Source: Methylotenera sp.
Lineage (GTDB): Bacteria > Pseudomonadota > Gammaproteobacteria > Burkholderiales > Methylophilaceae
Length of the DNA stretch: 64,000 nt
NCBI GenBank assembly: GCA_030655015.1
Contig: JAURWJ010000006.1
Location: 1-64,000 of the forward strand
Direction of reading: 5' to 3'
The translations under genes were made by a program, and so were the position numbers. This document shows positions 20,368 to 30,700 of the stretch, one piece after another. Position 1 is the first letter of the stretch, and every line of letters begins with the position of its first letter. Below the pieces are notes generated by a model. It searched no databases. It saw nothing but the letters and a program-made list of their open reading frames with translations, and had not been told where the DNA came from.

Positions 20368-21222
20368 TTAATCAAAAATCACCGTTTTATTTGCGTACAG
20401 CAAAATACGGTTTTCAATGTGCCAGCGTACGGCTTTTGACAGCACTACACGCTCTAAATCCCGGCCTTTTTGAATTAAGTCTTCTACTTGGTCGCGATGA
20501 GAAATGCGGTCTATGCCTTGCTCTATAATCGGGCCTTCGTCCAGCACTTCTGTCACATAATGGCTGGTGGCGCCAATCAGCTTAACGCCGCGTTCAAATG
20601 CGCGGTGGTAGGGTCTTGCCCCAATAAATGCGGGTAAGAACGAGTGGTGAATGTTAATGATGCGCTGCGGGTAGCGTATTACAAATTCTGGCGACAAAAT
20701 TTGCATATAACGCGCTAGCACGATTAAATCAATCTGATAGTCATCAAACAGTTTAAACTGCGCGGCTTCAGCGGCTTGTTTGTTGGTTTTATTCACCTCT
20801 ATATAGTGAAAATCTATGCCGTAAAACTGGACTAATTTTTCCACATCGCGATGGTTGCTAATCACTAGGGGGATTTCACATGCGAGCTCGCCACTTTTAT
20901 GGCGATGCAACAAATCAGCTAAGCAATGGTCATATTGCGACACCATGATCGCCACACGTGTTTTGTGTTGTGACAGTTTGAGTTGCCATTGCATGTTAAA
21001 TTGCGTGGCAATTGGTGCAAAGGCCTGATTAAAGCTGGTGTCATCTAAGTTAAAACCGGCTAGGTCCCACTCAACACGCATCAAAAATAGATTATTTTCT
21101 GCATCTTGATGTTGGTCTGCGTGTAAAATGTTGGCATTATGTTGATGTAAGAAATCAGCAATTGCCGCCACGATACCTCTAGTGTCCGGGCAGGTAATCA
21201 GTAGGGTTGCGGTGTTTTTCAT
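20368..21222 (-). CDS. purU: Formyltetrahydrofolate deformylase
   Basis: N-terminal ACT domain LLITCPDTRGIVAAIADFLHQHNANI; NIHHSFLPAFIGARPYHRAFERGVKLIGATSHYVT. Confidence 0.96.
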   Translation of the reverse strand: MKNTATLLITCPDTRGIVAAIADFLHQHNANILHADQHQDAENNLFLMRVEWDLAGFNLDDTSFNQAFAPIATQFNMQWQLKLSQHKTRVAIMVSQYDHCLADLLHRHKSGELACEIPLVISNHRDVEKLVQFYGIDFHYIEVNKTNKQAAEAAQFKLFDDYQIDLIVLARYMQILSPEFVIRYPQRIINIHHSFLPAFIGARPYHRAFERGVKLIGATSHYVTEVLDEGPIIEQGIDRISHRDQVEDLIQKGRDLERVVLSKAVRWHIENRILLYANKTVIFD

Positions 21223-21312
21223 AGCGTTGTTTTTAATACAATTTGTTAAAAATTTATGCGATTATACCCCGATGCATCAAGCCACTCATCAATTTTGAGA
21301 TAACGAATTAAA

Positions 21313-22302
21313 ATGACCATCAATACCAACATTGCTCCCAGTGTCGTGCTTGCTAATCCACGCGGTTTTTGCGCAGGCGTTGACCGCGCCATTATTATTG
21401 TAGAGCAAGCCTTAGAGAAATTTGGCGCGCCGATTTATGTGCGCCATGAAGTCGTGCATAACAAATTTGTGGTGGATGAGTTGCGGGCTAAAGGTGCTAT
21501 ATTTGTAGAGGAGCTTGATGAGATTCCTACTGGCAGCACCGTTATTTTTAGTGCGCATGGCGTTTCAAAAGCGGTACGTGCCGAGGCCGATGCACGCGGC
21601 CTCACGGCTTATGATGCGACTTGCCCGCTGGTGACAAAAGTACATATTGAAGTTGAAAAAATGCGCAAAGCTGGCATGGAAATCATCATGATCGGGCATA
21701 AAGGTCACCCTGAAGTTGAGGGGACGATGGGGCAGGTTGAAGAAGCTGTAACTAAAGGCGCGCCATCACAAAGCGGCATGTATTTGGTTGAAACACCTGC
21801 AGACGTGGCTGCTTTACAAGTAAAGGATTCTGGCAAGCTTGCCTTTGTGACGCAGACTACGTTATCCATAGACGATGCCGCGTTGGTTATAGGTGCGCTT
21901 AAAGCCAGATTCCCGCTGATTAACGCGCCTAAAAGTGATGATATTTGTTACGCGACGCAAAACCGCCAAGATGCCATTAAAATTATGGCTCAAGATTGTG
22001 ATTTGGTGATTATTGTCGGCTCACCCAACAGCTCTAATTCGAATCGATTGCGTGAAGTCGCCGAGAACCAAGGGGTTGAAGCTTATATGGTGGATAACGC
22101 GAGTTATCTCAAGCATGAGTGGTTGGTCAACAAGAAGAAAGTCGGCGTTTCTGCGGGTGCGTCTGCGCCTGAAGTTTTAGTGCAAGAAGTGATTGCGAAA
22201 TTACAACAGCTGGGTGCTGATCATGTGCAAGAGCTACAAGGTGTGGTTGAGAGCGTAGTGTTTCAATTGCCGAAAAATTTAGTCGCCGCGACAAAAAGAT
22301 AA
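21313..22302 (+). CDS. ispH: 4-hydroxy-3-methylbut-2-enyl diphosphate reductase
   Basis: [34 protein letters not shown] motifs. Confidence 0.97.
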   Translation: MTINTNIAPSVVLANPRGFCAGVDRAIIIVEQALEKFGAPIYVRHEVVHNKFVVDELRAKGAIFVEELDEIPTGSTVIFSAHGVSKAVRAEADARGLTAYDATCPLVTKVHIEVEKMRKAGMEIIMIGHKGHPEVEGTMGQVEEAVTKGAPSQSGMYLVETPADVAALQVKDSGKLAFVTQTTLSIDDAALVIGALKARFPLINAPKSDDICYATQNRQDAIKIMAQDCDLVIIVGSPNSSNSNRLREVAENQGVEAYMVDNASYLKHEWLVNKKKVGVSAGASAPEVLVQEVIAKLQQLGADHVQELQGVVESVVFQLPKNLVAATKR

Positions 22303-22357
22303 CCAGTAGGCGCGGATATCTGCACCTACAAAAATCTGGCGTATATTGTATTAACCT

Positions 22358-22810
22358 ATGAAACCCTACAAAACCCCAATTTCAGCGCTGGTGTTAATCC
22401 ATACCCTAGATTTGCAGGTGCTCATGATGGAACGCGCCGACAAAGCCGGGTTTTGGCAATCTGTCACGGGTAGTGTAGAAGGTAATGAAACGCCATACCA
22501 GGCCGCCGTTCGTGAAGTGTTTGAAGAAACCGGCCTAGACGCAACACAATACGATTTGCAAGACTGGCAAGTCTCGAATGTGTATGAAATTTACCCGCAC
22601 TGGCGACACCGATATGCGCCAGGCGTGACACAAAACTGTGAACATTTGTTTGGCCTAGAACTACCTGGTAAATTACCCATCAAACTAGCGCCAGACGAGC
22701 ATGTGCGTTATGAGTGGGTAGATTGGCGCGAGGCGGCAAAGCGCGTTTTTTCATGGACCAATGTGGATGCGTTAAAAAGATTAGGTGAACGACATCGGTT
22801 ATCGTTATAA
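22358..22810 (+). CDS. nudB: Dihydroneopterin triphosphate diphosphatase (Nudix)
   Basis: Nudix box GNETPYQAAVREVFEETGLDA; FWQSVTGSVE. Confidence 0.9.
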   Translation: MKPYKTPISALVLIHTLDLQVLMMERADKAGFWQSVTGSVEGNETPYQAAVREVFEETGLDATQYDLQDWQVSNVYEIYPHWRHRYAPGVTQNCEHLFGLELPGKLPIKLAPDEHVRYEWVDWREAAKRVFSWTNVDALKRLGERHRLSL

Positions 22811-22836
22811 AATATGCGAGCCCAGCAAAACATTCA

Positions 22837-23003
22837 TCCACGAAATACACCAAAAGCACGAACGAGAACTGTGTATTGCTAATCGAAAAATATGGCTCAA
22901 GGTTACATCTTACATGCTAATTCGATTGATTAGTTTTGCGAGCTTTTACCATTGGGTAACATGCCTGCTTAACCCATTTCGTGCTTTTGGTGTATTTCGT
23001 GGA
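22837..23003. repeat. MITE-like element, 167 bp with perfect 26-bp TIRs
   Basis: tccacgaaatacaccaaaagcacgaa (22837-22862) and its exact reverse complement (22978-23003). Confidence 0.85.
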
Positions 23004-23033
23004 CAGATTTCGGCTTTAGGATGAATAAATATT

Positions 23034-24131
23034 ATGCAAGTATCAACGATTAAATTTGAGAAATTTCAAGCCGCAGATGATGCAGACTGCCAACGCCGCA
23101 TTATTGCCGCAAAACAAAAGTTAGGTAAGCGCCTAGTTATTTTAGGTCATCATTACCAAAATGAAAGCGTGTATCGTCATGCGGATTACACCGGTGATTC
23201 GCTGAAACTATCTCGCTATTGTGAAAATCTGGATGCCGAATACATTGTGTTTTTAGGCGTGCACTTTATGGCTGAAGTAGCGGATATTTTAAGCCGCCCT
23301 GACCAAATCGCCATTCTCCCCGACCTTGCTGCCGGCTGTTCAATGGCGGATATGGCTAACCTTGCCAAGGTTGAACGCAGCTATCGCGAACTCAACAAAG
23401 TACTTAATTTTGACGAGAAAATAACACCCGTTACCTACATTAACTCTGCGGCTGACCTCAAAGCTTTTTGTGGTGAACATGGCGGTATTGTTTGCACCAG
23501 CACCAATGCACCCAAAATTTTAGAGTGGAGCTTTAAGCAGCGTGAAAAAGTGCTGTTCTTTCCAGACCAAAATTTAGGTCGCTGGAGTGGCCATAAAATG
23601 GGGATTCCTTTGGACCAAATGCCAGTATGGGACCCAGACCAGCCACTTGGCGGTTTAACCGTGGAGCAAATCCAGCATGCAAAAATCTTGCTGTGGAAAG
23701 GTCATTGTGCGGTACATCAAATGTTCCGCCTGCAAAATATCACCAAGTTTCGCGCAGAACACCCCGATGGCTTTGTAATTTCTCACCCTGAAGCACCGTT
23801 TGAAGTTTGCCTGAACTCTGATTATGTCGGCTCAACTGAATATATTTTAAAAACGATCACTGAGGCGCCAGCCAATAGCAAATGGCTGGTAGGCACTGAG
23901 CTTAATCTGGTCAATCGCTTAGCTGAACAAATGAAACCGCAAGGTAAACTGGTGCAATTTATGAGCCATGTGGTGTGCGAATGCTCTACCATGGCGCGCA
24001 TAGACCCACAGCATCTGGCATGGGTGTTAGAGAACTTGGTTGAAGGCAAAGTAGTGAACCAAATCAAAGTGCCTGAACACGATGCGAAACTGGCAAAACT
24101 TACGTTAGAGCGGATGTTGGCGGCATCTTAG
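23034..24131 (+). CDS. nadA: Quinolinate synthase
   Basis: LVILGHHYQNESVYRHADYTGDSLKLSR; HPEAPFEVC; VGTELNLVNRL. Confidence 0.97.
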   Translation: MQVSTIKFEKFQAADDADCQRRIIAAKQKLGKRLVILGHHYQNESVYRHADYTGDSLKLSRYCENLDAEYIVFLGVHFMAEVADILSRPDQIAILPDLAAGCSMADMANLAKVERSYRELNKVLNFDEKITPVTYINSAADLKAFCGEHGGIVCTSTNAPKILEWSFKQREKVLFFPDQNLGRWSGHKMGIPLDQMPVWDPDQPLGGLTVEQIQHAKILLWKGHCAVHQMFRLQNITKFRAEHPDGFVISHPEAPFEVCLNSDYVGSTEYILKTITEAPANSKWLVGTELNLVNRLAEQMKPQGKLVQFMSHVVCECSTMARIDPQHLAWVLENLVEGKVVNQIKVPEHDAKLAKLTLERMLAAS

Positions 24132-24273
24132 ATCGCCCTTCGACAAGCTCAGGGAACAGATTTTGGCGGCACGTAAATAGTTACAGAAACTTCGCTCCCG
24201 GTACCAGTGCTTGGCATCACCGCAGAATATATGAGCTAAAGCTCATATATTCTGCGAGAAGCTTGTCGAAGGG
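24132..24273. repeat. REP-like pair enclosing the composite repeat, copy 2 (24203-24273)
   Basis: cccttcgacaagctcagggaac ... gcagaatatatgagct-aa-agctcatatattctgc ... gcttgtcgaaggg. Confidence 0.88.
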
Positions 24274-24300
24274 ATGCAACATTAAATTAAAGCCCATTAA

Positions 24301-24735
24301 ATGAATAAAGAATCCTGCGTATTATGCATCCCATCCACTCAAAAAATATTATGGCAAGATGATTTCTGCCGTGTGGTGTTACTTAATGACACAGACTACC
24401 CAGCGTATTGCCGTGTTGAATTACTAGCACACGTGAAAGAAATGAGCGATTTACCCCCGCTACAACGCGCACGCATGATGAAAACAGTGTTTGCTGTTGA
24501 AATGGCGCTAAGAGAAATTTTTAATCCAACTAAAATCAATTTAGCCAGCTTAGGCAACAAAACGCCGCATGTACATTGGCATGTGATTCCGCGTTTTGAA
24601 AATGACAAACACTTTCCGAATTCACACTGGGGTGAGGCGATGCGGGATGGTAGCCCCGTCCAGCTTGAAGCGAATATTAAAAAAGCACTCGCGGATAAAG
24701 TAAGTGCGTATATTGAATGTGCACTCAATAGCTAA
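24301..24735 (+). CDS. HIT family protein
   Basis: HVHWHVIPR HIT motif. Confidence 0.92.
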   Translation: MNKESCVLCIPSTQKILWQDDFCRVVLLNDTDYPAYCRVELLAHVKEMSDLPPLQRARMMKTVFAVEMALREIFNPTKINLASLGNKTPHVHWHVIPRFENDKHFPNSHWGEAMRDGSPVQLEANIKKALADKVSAYIECALNS

Positions 24736-24748
24736 AGCAATCTATTAC

Positions 24749-25060
24749 CTATACAACTAAACGCTCCACCACCTTGCCATTGATTAAATGGCTTTCGATA
24801 ATTTCATCAATGTCGTCATTATCAACAAAGGTGTACCAAATCGCCTGCGGATAAATGACCAATAACGGTCCTTCACCACAGCGGTCAAAACAGCCGGCGC
24901 GATTAACGCGTACTTTGCCTTCACCGTTTAAATTCAGCTGTTTCACCTGCGCCTTCATGTGATCAAACCCGGCTTCTGCACCTTTATCCATGCAACAGGC
25001 TGCGCCATTTTCACGTTGATTGAGGCAGAAAAATATATGGTATTGAAAGTAGTTAGTCAT
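24749..25060 (-). CDS. (2Fe-2S) thioredoxin-like ferredoxin
   Basis: HIFFCLNQRENGAACC...VRVNRAGCFDRCGEGPLLVIYP. Confidence 0.92.
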   Translation of the reverse strand: MTNYFQYHIFFCLNQRENGAACCMDKGAEAGFDHMKAQVKQLNLNGEGKVRVNRAGCFDRCGEGPLLVIYPQAIWYTFVDNDDIDEIIESHLINGKVVERLVV

Positions 25061-25237
25061 TGATTATTTGTTAGTTAGGTCGTTAATTTGCAAAATTTTG
25101 CTTCATCATTGTCATTATCAAGAAATATCCGCTTAGCCATTAAGATTTTGCATTACGGCTAGGCAGTTGCGTGCAGACAGCACAGTTTAGTACGGCAAGC
25201 GAAAATAACAACGCAGAAATGCAAAAGATAATAGCGT

Positions 25238-26227
25238 TTACTCAGTGGCCAGGTTGTCTTCTTTGGTAAACGTCCAGGTTCTGGTAATGCTCAACACGTC
25301 AATTTCCTTATGTATATCATCAGGAAAGCGTGCATAGGGCGCGCCCATTTCTACGATATGTCTTGCGGCGGCATCCAGCACTTTATGTCCAGAACTACGG
25401 TTGATTTCAATCGACTCGATATTGCCGTCAGCTTTAATGGATACGGTTAATTGCAATTGACCATAAAGCTTTAAGTTTTTAGCCGCTTCCGGGTAATTCA
25501 GATTGCCGACTTTTTCTACTTTTTGCCGCCATGCTTCTACATAAAGGGCATAACGGTATTCTTTAGTACGCCCCCCTACAAATTTGCGCTTAGGGCGTTT
25601 TTGATATTCATCTTGCTGTTTAGAAATAATCGCTTCCAATCGGTCCATTTCTAATGCGGTTGCGGTGATGTCAGCTAAATTCAGTTTTCTATTAGGCGTT
25701 TTTTGATCGTCAGCATCGGCTTCTTTTGCTGCCGCCTTTTGCGTTAGTTTTGATTCTACAATATTGGCCGCGTTAATTTGCGTCATCAAGGCTTGCGCTT
25801 GTTTCTCTAGCTCGGCTACGTTTTTTTGCTCTCGTGTTTCTTCAGCCGCCGGCTTAGCAGCTTTGGCGGCTTTTTTTGTGACAGCCTCTGGCTTGACTGT
25901 AAACTCTGCTTTTTGCTGCTTTAAGGCGGGCATCGCCGTTTTCATTTTTCGGTCTAGCTCGGTGTTGCCGCCACGGTCTAAATTAGCTTGCGCATACACT
26001 TCAGTGTTTTCTGGCTTAGCTTGCGTTTTTGCATTCACTAATACCACTTCTAATACGGGTAAATTATCACGAAATTTTTTAAGTTCGGGCTGAAAATGAA
26101 TGCTCAAAATTGCCGCATGCGCCCATAGTGATAGCCAAATAGCAATGCTCATCACGCTCATTGTTTTTATCTTAACAATAAGCGAAGCTAATGCTTTTGT
26201 TTCAATTTCTTTAAGTTGCTTAGCCAA
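25238..26227 (-). CDS. TonB-family energy transducer
   Basis: Single N-terminal TM, Ala/Lys-rich linker, C-terminal YVEAWRQKVEKVGNLNYPEAAKNLKLYGQLQLTVSIKADGNIESIEINRSSGHKVLDAAA. Confidence 0.9.
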   Translation of the reverse strand: MAKQLKEIETKALASLIVKIKTMSVMSIAIWLSLWAHAAILSIHFQPELKKFRDNLPVLEVVLVNAKTQAKPENTEVYAQANLDRGGNTELDRKMKTAMPALKQQKAEFTVKPEAVTKKAAKAAKPAAEETREQKNVAELEKQAQALMTQINAANIVESKLTQKAAAKEADADDQKTPNRKLNLADITATALEMDRLEAIISKQQDEYQKRPKRKFVGGRTKEYRYALYVEAWRQKVEKVGNLNYPEAAKNLKLYGQLQLTVSIKADGNIESIEINRSSGHKVLDAAARHIVEMGAPYARFPDDIHKEIDVLSITRTWTFTKEDNLATE

Positions 26228-26231
26228 ATGT

Positions 26232-27698
26232 TTACACTTCTTTTAATGCATCAAGTATTTTTTGATGAACACCGCCAAAACCACCATTGCTCATTACCAA
26301 CACATGGTCACCAGATTTTGCCGCTTGTGTAATGGCGGTCACCAGTTGATTTAAATCATCATGTACTTGAGTTTTGCTACTGATTGGCGCCAAGGCCTCG
26401 GTAGCATCCCATCCCAAATTAGCAGAAAAACAAAATACTAAATCAGCCTCTTTTAAACTAACTGGCAAGGCCTTCTTCATTACGCCCAGCTTCATGGTGT
26501 TAGAGCGCGGCTCTAACACAGCCAGTATGCGAGCGCTGCCAAATTTAGCGAGCAAGCCTGCCACGGTGGTTTCAATGGCGGTGGGGTGGTGCGCAAAGTC
26601 ATCATACACCGTCACCCCATTGACTTCGCCTCGTGTTTCCATGCGACGTTTTACATTTTTGAATTCAGTTAATGCTGCGATGCTCACTTCAACTGCAACA
26701 CCTGCATGTCTGCCTGCGGCGATACTCGCCAGCGCATTCATACGGTTGTGTTCGCCTAATAAATTCCATGCGACGCGACCTTGTGGTTTGCCCTTGTAAA
26801 GCACATCAAAACTGCCGTCGCCTTGAGCGTTAGCCGCTTGCCAATCAGCATCTGTGCCAAATTTTTCTACAGGGGTCCAGCAGCCCTTATCTATCACACG
26901 TTGTAAGCTGGCTTCTTTACCATTAGCTACTACTAAACCTTGCTGCGGAACAGTGCGTACTAAATGATGAAATTGTTTTTCAATTGCGTCTAGATCTTCA
27001 AAAATATCTGCGTGATCAAATTCCAGATTGTTTAACACCGCTGTGCGCGGGCGGTAATGTACAAATTTGGAGCGTTTATCAAAAAAGGCTGTGTCGTATT
27101 CATCTGCTTCAATCACAAAGAAGGGCGACATATTCTCCTCTCCCTTTGAGGGAGAGGGCTGGGGAGAGGGTGGCTGGTTGCCACTGGCGCTACCCCCACC
27201 CTTACCCTCCCCCTGTAATGGGGAGGGAGTCAATTGGGGCGGCACTTGCGGCAAGCGTGCAGAAACTGCAAAGTTTTCAGGTACGCCACCGATTAAAAAG
27301 CCAGGTGCTAAACCTGCATATTCCAATATCCATGCCAGCATGGATGATGTAGTGGTTTTACCATGCGTACCTGCTACCGCTAACACCCACTTGCCTTGCA
27401 GCACATTCTCTGCCAGCCATTGCGGACCAGAGATATAAGGTAACCCCTGATTCAGAATTTCTTCCATCAGCGGATTGCCACGCGATACCACATTGCCAAT
27501 CACGTAAATATCAGGATTAAGTTTAGTTTGCGCAGGGTCAAAACCTTCAATCAACTCAATGCCTTGCGCCCCCAGTTGTGTACTCATCGGTGGATAAACA
27601 TTAGCATCACAACCCGTGACTCGATGTCCAGCCGCCTTTGCTAACACAGCAATGCCGCCCATGAACGTGCCGCAGATACCTAAAATATGAATGTGCAT
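26232..27698 (-). CDS. mpl: UDP-N-acetylmuramate:L-alanyl-gamma-D-glutamyl-meso-diaminopimelate ligase, with repeat-encoded insertion
   Basis: MHIHILGICGTFMGG, VAGTHGKTTTSSMLAWILEYAGLAPGFLIGG, FVIEADEYDTAFFDKRSKFVHYRPR; start set to MHIHIL. Confidence 0.95.
   Translation of the reverse strand: MHIHILGICGTFMGGIAVLAKAAGHRVTGCDANVYPPMSTQLGAQGIELIEGFDPAQTKLNPDIYVIGNVVSRGNPLMEEILNQGLPYISGPQWLAENVLQGKWVLAVAGTHGKTTTSSMLAWILEYAGLAPGFLIGGVPENFAVSARLPQVPPQLTPSPLQGEGKGGGSASGNQPPSPQPSPSKGEENMSPFFVIEADEYDTAFFDKRSKFVHYRPRTAVLNNLEFDHADIFEDLDAIEKQFHHLVRTVPQQGLVVANGKEASLQRVIDKGCWTPVEKFGTDADWQAANAQGDGSFDVLYKGKPQGRVAWNLLGEHNRMNALASIAAGRHAGVAVEVSIAALTEFKNVKRRMETRGEVNGVTVYDDFAHHPTAIETTVAGLLAKFGSARILAVLEPRSNTMKLGVMKKALPVSLKEADLVFCFSANLGWDATEALAPISSKTQVHDDLNQLVTAITQAAKSGDHVLVMSNGGFGGVHQKILDALKEV
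27132..27237. repeat. Head-to-head G/C-rich REP-like pair inside mpl
   Basis: ctcctctccctttgagggagagggctggggagagggtgg ... acccccacccttaccctccccctgtaatggggagggag. Confidence 0.85.
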
Positions 27699-27717
27699 AG
27701 AGTTAATTCTAATAGTT

Positions 27718-30700
27718 TTAAGAGAGATTTGGCGCAAGCCAGCGTTCTAGATAGTCTTTTGGCAGCCCTCTACGTTGCGCCATATCCAGCAATTGGTCTT
27801 CACCAATTTTATCAACACTAAAGTATTTAGCTTGGCGGTGCGCAAAGTAAAAGCCAGAAACTGCCGCTGCAGGTTGCATGGCGAATGATTCGGTGAGTGT
27901 CATGCCGATTTCATCGCAATGCAATAAGTTGAACATATCGGTTTTTACGGTATGGTCGGGGCAGGCGGGGTAGCCAGGTGCGGGGCGGATGCCTTGATAA
28001 GTTTCTTTAATCAGCGCATCAACTGGCAACGTTTCATTTGCCGCGTAACCCCATAAATCAGTGCGGATGCGCTCATGCATGTATTCAGCAAAAGCTTCGG
28101 CAAGCCTATCCGCGAGCGATTTGAACATAATGCCGCTGTAATCATCATGCGCATCGGCAAAACGTTTTTCAATTTTCTCTGTCCCTAAACCTGCCGTCAC
28201 CGCGAATAAGCCGATGTAATCTGCGGCCTCACCTTTAGGCGCAATAAAGTCACTTAAACATTGATTTGGGCGCGGCACGCCATCAATCACTGGTTTTACG
28301 CTTTGCTGACGCATGCCGTAGTAAGTAAAGGCGACTTGATTGCGACTGTCGTCGGTGTAGATTTCAATATCGTCATCATTCACCGTGTTAGCAGGCATGA
28401 GCGCAACCGCGCCATTGGCGCTGAGCAATCTGCCATCAATGATTTTTTTGAGCATGGCTTGCGCTTCAGTAAATACCTTAGTTGCCGCGTCACCTACCAC
28501 ATGGTCACTTAAAATCGCGGGATAGCTACCGGCTAAATCCCAAGTTTGAAAGAACGGCGACCAGTCGATATATTTGGCGATTAAGCTTAAATCAATGTTC
28601 TTAAACACGCGGCGACCAATAAATTTTGGTTTTACGGGTGTATTGTCGCCATCAAAACCAAGTTTCATTTTGTTTTTACGGGCGTCGACAATCGTCAGCA
28701 AAGGTACGCCTTTTTTATTGGCGTGTTGTGCGCGCGCTTTTTCGTAATCTGTATTGATATCGGCAATATAAGCATCGCGCGTTTCTGGCGTAAGTAGCGA
28801 TTGCATCACCGCCACCGAGCGCGAGGCATCCGGCACATAAATAATTGGGCCGTCATAAAACGGGGCAATTTTAACGGCGGTGTGGGCACGCGAAGTCGTG
28901 GCGCCACCAATCAGCAAGGGCATTTTTAAACCATGAAAATACGGGTCGCGTTGCATCTCTTTTGCCACATACGCCATTTCTTCCAACGACGGCGTAATCA
29001 ACCCCGATAAGCCAATAATATCTGCATTCTCGGCCTTGGCCATCGCCAAAATTTCAGCCGCGGGCACCATCACGCCCATGTTGACCACTTCGAAGTTATT
29101 GCATTGCAACACTACCGAGACGATATTTTTACCAATGTCATGCACGTCGCCTTTTACTGTGGCAATCACCACTTTACCTTTTGGTTTAGCGACAACGCCG
29201 GTGCGCTCTTGCTCTAGCGCTTTCTCCGCTTCAATAAACGGGATTAAATGCGCTACGGCTTGCTTCATCACGCGGGCAGACTTCACCACTTGCGGCAGAA
29301 ACATCTTGCCTTGACCGAATAAATCGCCGACCACGTTCATGCCGTCCATCAAGGGGCCTTCAATCACGTGGATGGGTCTGCCACCACTTGCCATGACTGC
29401 CGCGCGCGCTTCTTCGGTGTCGTCCACAATAAAGTCGGTAATGCCATGCACCATGGCGTGGCTCAGGCGTTTAGCCACTGGCGTTGGAGCTTCAGCCGTG
29501 CCGCGCCACTCTAATGTTGCGGCTTCTTTTTTGCCGCCCGCCACTAGCGTGCTGGCAATTTCTATCATGCGCTCGGTCGGGGCGAGTGGGTTATTCTCAT
29601 CGATAATACGGTTGAGTACCACGTCTTCCACACGTTGTTTTAGCTCTGGAGCGAGGTCATCGTACACGCCCATCATGCCTGCATTAACAATACCCATGGT
29701 CATGCCCGCTTTAATGGCGTGATATAAAAACACGGTATGAATCGCTTCACGCGCAGGGTCGTTGCCTCTAAAACTGAAACTGACATTAGAAACGCCGCCC
29801 GATATTTTGGCATGCGGTAAGTTTTGCTAAATCCAGCGAGTAGCTTCAATAAAGTCCACTGCATAGTTGTTGTGCTCTTCAATCCCTGTCGCGATGGCGA
29901 AAATATTGGGGTCAAAAATAATGTCTTCTGGCGGGAAATCAATCTCTACCAATAAGTCATAAGCACGTTTGCAGATTTCTGTTTTTCGCGCGTAAGTATC
30001 GGCCTGACCCTTTTCGTCAAACGCCATCACAATAATGGCCGCACCGTAACGGCGACACAGTTTAGCCTGGCGTAAAAACTCCGCCTCGCCTGCTTTCATC
30101 GAGAGTGAATTAACAATCGACTTGCCCTGCACACATTTCAAGCCGGCTTCTATCACGCTCCACTTACTGGAATCGATCATAATCGGCACACGCGCAATAT
30201 CAGGCTCACTGGCGATTAAGTTTAAAAAGTGCGTCATGGCCTGCACGGCATCCAGCATGCCTTCATCCATGTTAATGTCGATGACTTGTGCGCCGTTTTC
30301 AACCTGCTGCCGCGCCACGCTCAAGGCTTCCTCAAACTGGCCATTGATAATCATGCGCGCAAAGGCTTTGCTGCCGGTGACGTTGGTGCGCTCGCCCACA
30401 TTGACGAATAGTGAATTCTCATCAATGATAAATGGCTCCAAGCCTGAGAGTTTGGTGACCGGTGCAAGTGTCGGCACCTGACGTGGCGGCAGGTTTTTAA
30501 TCGCCTCAAAAATCGCCTTAATGTGCGGCGGGGTAGTGCCACAACAACCACCCGCGATGTTGATAAAGCCACTGGTAGCGAATTCTTTTACTAGGCTTGA
30601 CGTCACATCAGGTGTTTCATCAAAGCCGGTATCACTCATCGGATTCGGCAAGCCAGCATTAGGATAAATACACACAAAAGTATCGGCAATTTTTGAAAGC

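Noticed and set aside
22785-23024. 79-aa ORF between nudB and nadA
   Set aside because: Overlaps the nudB 3' end and is mostly encoded by the 167-bp inverted-repeat element; no protein-like conservation recognised.
26374-26799. 141-aa ORF antisense to mpl (and similar long antisense ORFs over lysA, tsaC, metH)
   Set aside because: Frame shadows of well-supported genes on the other strand.
29700-29942. 80-aa ORF bridging the metH break, suggesting a frameshift
   Set aside because: The two metH halves are in the same frame and homology is continuous through the TAG, so this is a nonsense codon, not a frameshift.
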